DNA of 24,906 nucleotides from Hypholoma sublateritium FD-334 SS-4 (Eukaryota; Basidiomycota; Agaricomycetes; Agaricales; Strophariaceae). The DNA lies in contig KN817586.1 of NCBI GenBank assembly GCA_000827495.1, forward strand, positions 3,170 to 28,075, written 5' to 3'. How positions within the stretch are numbered: the stretch's first letter is position 1; the number at the start of each line of letters is the position of its first letter. Made by a program: the position numbers and the translations under genes. The notes beneath the pieces are model-generated. The model ran no database searches and was not told where the DNA came from. It was given only the letters and a program-made list of their open reading frames with translations. This document shows positions 18,632-24,906 of this stretch, in pieces.

Positions 18632-21600
18632 TCACATGGACGTACTCCCAGCCCGCCGCTCCCCACTGGCAATGTCTGCTACAGCATGCTCGTTCTCGTA
18701 CTGCATAATATTCTCGGGTAAGGCCCGAATCGCTTCCAAATGCTTGTGTAATGGTTTGCTGTTATCCAACAGATGGCCATATCCGTCTTCAATGAGGATG
18801 TCGACTGCGTGTGACTGCATGTTCCTGTACATTTCCGATTTCTTGCGAGCATATGCATTTTTTCCCAGCTCGACAATGCTAGCACCACTGACGTTGTTTG
18901 TCACCAGGCCTTTCCAGATTTCAGCCATTGTCTCGAAGTATCGAACGCAGCGAAGGTAGTCGGCTTGTCGTATTTCCCATTCCTCCTGCCATCGTAACTT
19001 CTCCGCCTCCGCTCGGAACCATTGAACACGATCACCTGGAGTCAAGAGAAGCAACTTTAGCAATGAAGCTTAGACGAGAGGACACATCCCTCACCCTCAT
19101 CTATCCAGTCTTGCAGTTCTTTACTTGACATACGGGCGCGGCCGGTGAAGCTCCATATCCATCCATCTACGTCCATTATCTTGAGAAGGTAGCATAATAT
19201 TGCATGTAACACTAATAATTACCTTCTGTTCGAGGTCGTTTGCTCGTTTCCGCCCTATTATCGGAGCCTATCTTCTGTTTGCTGGGGCTGTCTGTTGCTT
19301 TGCCTGATGATCAATCACTGATCAGCATGTCATGCTTTGGGGAATTGAGTAAAGTGCACTGACGTTTCTTGGCTCGGATATTTTGCGTGGCAATTGGCGA
19401 TACCAACGTGACCTGAGATCCTGTTGGCGGTCGAGCTCCAGCCGTGACCCCGGTGCTGGCTGCCCACAGGGGTCCGTCATTACGATAGGTATCACCCAAG
19501 TTTCTGTTTAATGCCGTTGGTTTTCGAAACGTGTCCTCCAAAGTGAGGGGCCTGTAGATAAGATCTGAGTCTGACAATCCAAGTGTTCGCAAGAGCTGCC
19601 GCAGATCGTTGTAGTCCCTGATAGCTAGGTCCAATTTGAACACGACCTCTGTCTCCGTTGCAGTTGCACGCGTCTGGTGTGCTTGACCGGATCCCTCGGT
19701 CCTCTTAGCTGTACGAGTATTTGACAGGACTTTGGCAAGCTTCTGTACCCGTAGAATGGCATCATTTGCCGCACCTTCCGCGAGCTTCCGCTGATCTTCA
19801 GCCATTTCAACAAGGCCAAGTGATAGTCGGTTATTTTCAGCGAAATCAGATGGGAGGAATAGCACTTCCTGCTCCGGCAAGTCCTTCAGTTTCATTTTGA
19901 TATGTTGGTCGATCACTTGTGACTCTACTTGCGGCATGATATCTTTCTGGATGAGACGTAGCTTTTCTATCTTGCGCCAAAGTTGCGCACGCTCTTTCAC
20001 CAGATCGTCCTCGGTAACTTGTCGTTTGGTGGTTTTACCACGCTGTTCGAGCTGAAGGCGTATGCGACGCCTGAAGAGAATGAGACATGTTCAAAAAATG
20101 AGATATCAAAAAGCTTACTGAACGGAAAGGATAGAGAATCCTAAGGAAAGAAAGCTTGCCACAACAGCATTTGATTGTTTCCCCACATTCCATCCATCGT
20201 ACTCTTGGCGTCGTGCCTGCATGTCGTCTTCAAGCATCAACTCGTAGACACGAGACTGTGAAACAACTAGGTATCACCACGTTATTCATTGCTATTGAAT
20301 AGTGAATCGTGATAGAATATACTCACGTTTGGTAGTCTTCTGCCGATATGCACATTCCACTTCCTTACCGCTCTTGGGGGGATACACCGTCCGGTCTGCC
20401 TTGTTCCACTGCGGCACCCGATCACTATATAGTTCAGTGAGTGCTTTCAGAAACTCGCGTTTCGATACAAAGAGTGCTTGAGCTCGGCGGATGTCATTGA
20501 TGAGGGAGTTTGCTGCAATAGCAGAGTGAGCAACATTCATAATAAATTACACACAAAACATACCCATATTAGCCACCTTCTTCCAATTCCAATCACTGGT
20601 TGCATTGATAATTGTGTCGTGTCGATGCCCACCATTCATTTGTCGAGTTTGAGCCCCCAACTGATTCGATTCAGCCCAGATCATTTCAGCGGTCTCGCCG
20701 TGAAAATGACCTGCTCCTTTGGTGTATGAAGAAGAGAAGAGGTAAGCGCAATTGCTCTTATGGTTTTGCACGTGGACAAGGGGTATAAGCCAAGTCATCT
20801 TCTTCACCACACCGGCGAGATCAGGAAAGCTGGCGGCAAACCTCGACAGGGCATTCACACTATACCCGCAATTAATGTCGTATGATTCTTTCAGGTCCAT
20901 TGAGCCATCCACTAGTTCGTTCACATCATGCTGACGGATCGCCGTAGCCAGAGCGTAATCAGTGTTCACGAATCTAATGCGTGATTTGTCAGCATGATGA
21001 ATACAACACACGAAGACTACTTACTTTTCGCCCAATTGCAAATCTGCTGTAGATTTGACAAGAACGTGGCTGCACTGTATTTGAACGACACCTGTCACAT
21101 CCATGTTCTTGAATTTTTTTCGGTTTTGCTTTTCCAGTGCGTTGAGATGGTCACAGATAACCTTCTAATAAAACACTGTCATTGATTACACACAAAAATA
21201 GGTAAAGCTGGAGTACCTCTTTAGTATTCGGAGGAAAGTCTTTGAGATAAGCTTGGTATTCTTTGTCGCGTGGAAAATAGGCTCGACCATCGTAGATGGA
21301 AACGTCGTCTGGATCACTATTTTTGGTGTACTTATTGAGGTGAAAATTTCCATCGGCCGTCCATTGATGTTGGTTGATATGTCTATGGAGAATGCGATCA
21401 GGTATGTTTGCGAAGACATATGAGATGTATATTACCGTAGATGATGCGGCGTGTTCCTCCACATCGTTTCCATGTTCATCCGTGGGTGCGGGCATGCTGG
21501 GCATGCAACAACTAGTGAATCATGCTGCTGTCCCAGCGGCGTCATAAATTTATTGATATCGTGATAGTGACCTTGGCGCTTCAAGTTGGCCAACAAGCTC

Positions 21601-22642
21601 CATACGCGAGAGACCAAGCGGAATTGAGAATAGGGATCCTGTCAAGCGTGAAAAGCTATCAGTTTCGGAAACAGTTCAGAGGGTATACTCATAAACTTAC
21701 AGTTACGTTGCGCGTAAATGAATTGTCGGTCATGCGTCGGATGGATCCAATAAAATCATACGCTGAAATTTTGCCCTCAACATGCAAGATATTGTAGAAA
21801 TCTAATAGGTGAAATGTAAACGCCATCTTAGGCTGCGGGAATGTCGCAGGGAATAATTTGTGTTTGAGTAGCTGCGATGCTCGATCAACCTTGGGTACAC
21901 AATTACAGAAACGTAATTTGGTGTCATGTACGCCATTGATATCCACGATGTGGAAAAAGATGTCGCTCCCGGGAATTGCATGCGGACAAGGCTTGCCATC
22001 ATGGCCTAAGTCAATGACATATCCGAGACAGGAGATATCCTGGCGAACAAAGCATCCAACAGCATCGTTCCAGACATGTGCCCAATGAGTATATCGTGCT
22101 GCATGGTGGTCGATAAAGCAATCTGAGCATGTAGGAATGGAAAAAGCACAGTCCATGCATTTAGTCGTCGCTCTTGTTTTTCCTCCGCTGGCGTCCAGTC
22201 GCCCGCAAAGGCATTCTACTCCAATAGCCGTGTCTGCCTCATGGCTGATGATGTGTTCTTGAATTAAACTGAGGTTTGCTATAAAGTGCTGCAACTGAGC
22301 AGAAGCCTGTCATCGTACATTAGTCGAGATTGACTCATGAATGTTGAACATCAAAGCACATACCTGCGTCCGTTTCTTATCTGAGTTCGTCTCAGCAGTT
22401 GGCTCCCCCGCAGGGTTGACTTCTTCTGCATACACAAGCCCTTGATTGACCACGACCGGGGTCTGCTTGAGGACTATCCGAGAATCTGGAACATTTCGAT
22501 CAGTGTGTTTTTTGATATGACTATAGGCTACTTTACCCGCTATTAAGACATCTGTGTTGTAGCGCTTGTGGCTATCATGGTGAATTTGAGGCTCATGCTT
22601 CTCCTTCAAATTCGCAAACTTCTTCTGAAAGGCTTTACTCAT
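18632..22642 (-). CDS. KDZ-superfamily transposase with CxC2 cysteine cluster, 12 exons, apparently intact
   Basis: Cut-and-paste type DNA transposase of the Kyakuja-Dileera-Zisupton group common in mushrooms. Exons (minus): 22642-22364, 22306-21701, 21638-21436, 21382-21217, 21164-21025, 20973-20564, 20512-20327, 20266-20119, 20070-19364, 19303-19223, 19166-19095 and 19035-18632. They sum to 3402 nt, 1133 residues plus stop, with matching phases at all 11 introns (48-71 bp). The CxC2 cluster is Cys125/127, 143/146, 153/156 and His160/161, likely zinc-binding. The core has CPACPHPRMN (about 326), DGNFHLNK (about 372), Asp440 in MDVTG, Asp497 in SYDINC and Glu558/561 in GHFHGETAEMIW, candidates for a DDE-type RNase H site. 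RHDTIINATSDWNWKK follows. A basic KRPRT patch and GWIWSF end the typical architecture. The exon-8 acceptor (CCTAG, 20267) and exon-11 acceptor (CGTAG, 19167) were chosen by phase. Terminal inverted repeats were not found. Confidence 0.92.
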
Positions 22643-22957
22643 CACAACAGTTAGATCGAGTTGGGGGTTTGATACTCATGCACGCGATTGACGACTGGTA
22701 ATGAGGGCCATGGGCATCCTTGGTTTGTGCCACCCAAGCAAACGATTAATTGTTGCGGGGGTACCTATGCAACGGTTGGTCTAAAATGGAAACTACGCGC
22801 TTTGTAGACCCGCAAAGCATGCTTTGGCCCATACTCCAGTGGCATAAGCGCGCCCTCATAACCTAATTAGGAAATATGAGCACAATAGTAAAACGCCAAT
22901 AGGTGATTTCCTCACAGTATTTAGAGCCCTCTGCCTCTCTCAAAGCCTCGCTACAAG
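22643..22957. promoter_or_regulatory. Divergent intergenic region between transposase and neighbouring gene
   Basis: The 315 bases separate two outward-facing start codons and presumably hold both promoters. A 14-bp perfect palindrome CAAAGCATGCTTTG lies at 22813-22826. No clear TATA box was seen for either gene. The element's left end could lie in here if the neighbour is not part of it. Confidence 0.4.
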
Positions 22958-23665
22958 ATGTCCTCCCCTCAGTCTCGACAACACAGCGAAGAGATCACGC
23001 CTCCACCTCCACTCCAAGGGACCTTTATACCTAGAACTGGAGATTTGCTGCGTTACCCGCAGCGTTGCGACGCGAGACAGGGGCTTTCAAACTCTCCTAC
23101 AGTAACAATCTATCTTTTTCATTCGGTAAGCCTTTTTTCAGGACATCTTCTGAACCCGGCCTGATGCTTACCTCTTCAGCCCGACCTTTGGTGGAAGACA
23201 TCGGGTCTCCTGGTAGATGGCCAATACTCGCTTTTGGCCGACCACTCCATCAGAAATGCAATCGCGTGGCCACTTACGCCATGGACCATGTACGACGTCG
23301 AACAGAGGCGTTGGGTTGACATACCCACCTTCGCTCGAGTAGACGTCTGGCCCAACGAGTTCTTAATGTTTCGTACGAAGGGTAGTCTGGACATCGATTC
23401 CGACCAGTTTGCGGCAATGGACTCCCTCATCCTGAAATTGCAAGCTCAATACAAGCGGTTCTCCAGTCCTATCGAAAGTGAACCTGCCATTCAACCCGCA
23501 ATGTCACCCGCCACTCCTATTCATCCAAGGCCGCGGGGAAGTATCCATTGTCATGCAAAGCGCAAGCGCTCTGAGGAACACATTGCGGCGGCGGCGTCCT
23601 CTTCACCGAGTCGCACGTCTTGCAGATCCACCAAGCAAATGAGGGCTGAGGAGCAGGGAGTCTGA
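22958..23665 (+). CDS. Two-exon protein of unknown function, divergent from the transposase
   Basis: Exon 1 (22958-23125, 56 codons, starting MSSPQSRQHSEEITPPPP) joins exon 2 (23180-23665) over a 54-bp intron (GTAAGC...TTCAG) in phase 0, giving 217 residues. The middle (about 57-145: PDLWWKTSGLLVDGQY, then WTMYDVEQRRWVDIPTF, then SDQFAAMDSLILKLQ) is Trp- and aromatic-rich and looks like a compact domain. The tail is Ser/Pro-rich with a basic KRKRSEEH patch that could be a nuclear localisation signal. I recognise no named family. Its position 315 bases from the transposase start suggests a shared promoter region; whether it is host DNA or carried by the element is unknown. Confidence 0.7.
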
Positions 23666-24080
23666 AGATAGAACGGTATTAGCTTCTAGTAGTGGTTTTA
23701 TATTGGCAGGAAATTAGCATTGTTACCTTGTATTCATACTGAGTGAGTTAGGATGACGCGTAGTCAAATCCTTTGACGGACGACGCAGAGTCGAATCCGT
23801 GTCGCCACAATGTCCCACTTCCTCGCCCGGCGCTAGTCCCATCCCAAACACTGCCCCACGCCGCCGAAGCATGCTGGCCGAGCCGAGAGGGCCGTATTAC
23901 GGCGTTGGGTGCGGCACAGGGGGTGCGGAACAACTGGATATGCAATACGGCGGCGCCGACCGAGGCCCTGGGATCCCCTCGGGCGTCGGTGACCGGTTTG
24001 GGGCAGCGAGGTGCGATGGTGGAGTCCGTTGCGTCGACAGAGGCTGAGGGGGGCAGAAAGGACCTGACAGCGGCGTACGG

Positions 24081-24169
24081 CGGCGGGGGTAGAGATGGTG
24101 GGGAAGTGATTCGCCCTCTGGTTGGTGGTGGATCCGACGGCGGGGATCGAGACGGCGGGGGAGTGATTT
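24081..24169. repeat. G-rich imperfect repeat, 57-base period
   Basis: A unit beginning CGGCGGGG and ending GGGGGA/GGGGAA-GTGATT occurs at 24081-24111 and 24138-24169. The period is a multiple of three (19 codons), so the minus strand reads a Pro/Ser-rich peptide repeat; with no other support I do not call a gene. Confidence 0.55.
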
Positions 24170-24202
24170 CGGCATCGAGAGAGTCGAGGAAGTGCATTCC
24201 GT

Positions 24203-24356
24203 TTCGGGAGACGTTTTGGTTGAGCGCTGAGCGCTGAGTTCGACGTTTGCGTGGAGGAACACGTCGAGCACGCGCAGTGTGTTCAGGAGATGTTTTGGGT
24301 GAAAGTGCGCGCGGTGTGTTCGGGAGACGTTTTGGTTGAGCGCTGAGCGCTGAGTT
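24203..24356. repeat. Exact 38-bp direct repeat with a degenerate third copy
   Basis: Positions 24203-24240 and 24319-24356 are identical over 38 bases; each contains GAGCGCTGAGCGCTGAG, itself a 7-base tandem. A diverged partial copy (TTCAGGAGATGTTTTGGGTG) lies at about 24284-24303. Start-to-start distances are about 81 and 35 bases. Confidence 0.85.
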
Positions 24357-24462
24357 GGTGGTGTTGGTGTGGAAGCAGAAGGAAAGGCGTGAGACATTAA
24401 AGAGCGCATAGGTATGTAGGTCAGACTTCGCAAATCTGATTCCGCTTAACCGGTTGCGAACA

Positions 24463-24476
24463 TACCCGGCCGGGTA
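24463..24476. repeat. 14-bp perfect palindrome
   Basis: TACCCGGCCGGGTA, with an AACCGGTT palindrome 8 bases upstream (24449-24456). The GGCC-centred core resembles the palindrome at 4422-4441. Confidence 0.6.
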
Positions 24477-24796
24477 CGACGTTCACCGGAATCCAACGTC
24501 AGAAGTCCGGCCTACATTAGATTTTCGTCAGGCGCATTCTCACGTCTTCTCTCCTTCCTCAAACCATTCACTCAGTACCTCTGGCTTCTTGCTCCATTCT
24601 GTCCGCCTCTTACTCTCTCGTTTATTCCGGGTATCGAGGCACCTCTCGGATTTGACTTTGCGTCATCCGCTGAGGGATTTGACCTGTTGTCGCCTTGCAG
24701 CTTTGACTATGCGTCAGCTGTTCGCTTCAGCCTATGCTGTTAGTTTAAGCCTTCAAACAATGGAACTTGCCCAACTATATTCAAATATCCACAGCA

Positions 24797-24824
24797 GCAA
24801 CTGCCCAAGGGCCTGGGCAGTTGC
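24797..24824. repeat. Perfect 11-bp inverted repeat (hairpin, 6-base loop)
   Basis: GCAACTGCCCA (24797-24807) and TGGGCAGTTGC (24814-24824) are exact reverse complements around AGGGCC. It could fold in transcripts or be a protein-binding site; function is unknown. Confidence 0.7.
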
Positions 24825-24906
24825 CCTGCAGCCATTTCCGGGCCAGAAAAAATGTATGTGCCTGCCTGGCATTGCATCACCTTGGGAAACTGCTGCATGA
24901 CACATT

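Larger units (their letters stand above)
23666..24906. other. Repeat-rich 3' region, no convincing gene
   Basis: Only Pro/Ser/Gly-rich ORFs occur, on both strands of the same GC-skewed repeats. Named contents are the 57-base period G-rich repeat (24081-24169), the 38-bp direct repeat (24203-24356), a 14-bp palindrome (24463-24476) and a hairpin (24797-24824). From about 24530 to 24720 the plus strand is pyrimidine-rich, resembling a promoter leader, but no start with a recognisable protein follows before the window ends. Confidence 0.45.

Noticed and set aside
22643..23000. Terminal inverted repeat pair for the KDZ element
   Set aside because: Comparing this by eye with the reverse complement of 18300-18632 gave no match longer than about 10 bases.
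23748..24433. Pro/Ser-rich ORFs on the minus strand
   Set aside because: They are translations of G-rich repeats; no splice sites or domain support.
1..24906. tRNA, rRNA or CRISPR array
   Set aside because: I looked for T-arm-like GGTTCRANYCC boxes, rRNA signatures and regularly spaced repeats and found none convincing.

Overview
The window looks like nuclear DNA of a wood- or litter-decaying basidiomycete (Agaricomycetes, possibly Polyporales; this is inference). The reasons are 47-71 bp GT-AG introns, GC-rich third codon positions in housekeeping-type genes, a secreted CE1-type esterase ending in a fungal CBM1 cellulose-binding module, and a KDZ-superfamily transposase with a CxC2 cysteine cluster. 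Three ambiguous bases (480, 1974, 1985) mark it as draft assembly.

Layout. 1-2113 (-): most of an ARMC8/Vid28/Gid5 armadillo-repeat gene, a subunit of the GID/CTLH ubiquitin ligase; its 3' end lies outside the window and a one-base frame break sits at the two Ns. 2114-5376: largely non-coding, with a weak two-exon candidate (2474-2872, +), an unidentified exon-like relic (about 3783-4055, -) and a cluster of ACCCGT/CGG motifs around a 20-bp palindrome (4421-4575). 5377-6998 (+): a GT4 family glycosyltransferase with a C-terminal membrane segment. 6999-11084: a 4-kb stretch without a convincing gene, holding three diverged tandem units (7980-8671) and the remains of a minus-strand gene start. 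11085-12245 (+): a conserved-looking single-exon protein of unknown function. About 13655-14870 (+): a decayed duplicate of the ARMC8 gene, inverted relative to the parent and including intron sequence. 14871-16235: AT-richer, no convincing gene. 16236-17531 (+): secreted CE1/PHB-depolymerase-fold esterase with a Thr-rich linker and CBM1, four exons. 18632-22642 (-): a 12-exon KDZ transposase that reads intact. 22958-23665 (+): a two-exon unknown protein transcribed divergently from it. 23666-24906: repeat-rich, no convincing gene.

The genes do not form one pathway. The arrangement is ordinary basidiomycete host genes mixed with mobile-element DNA and duplication debris. The two most noteworthy items are the transposase, whose 12 exons join with consistent phase at every junction (predicted 1133 residues), and the ARMC8 segmental-duplication pseudogene lying about 12 kb from its parent in the opposite orientation.
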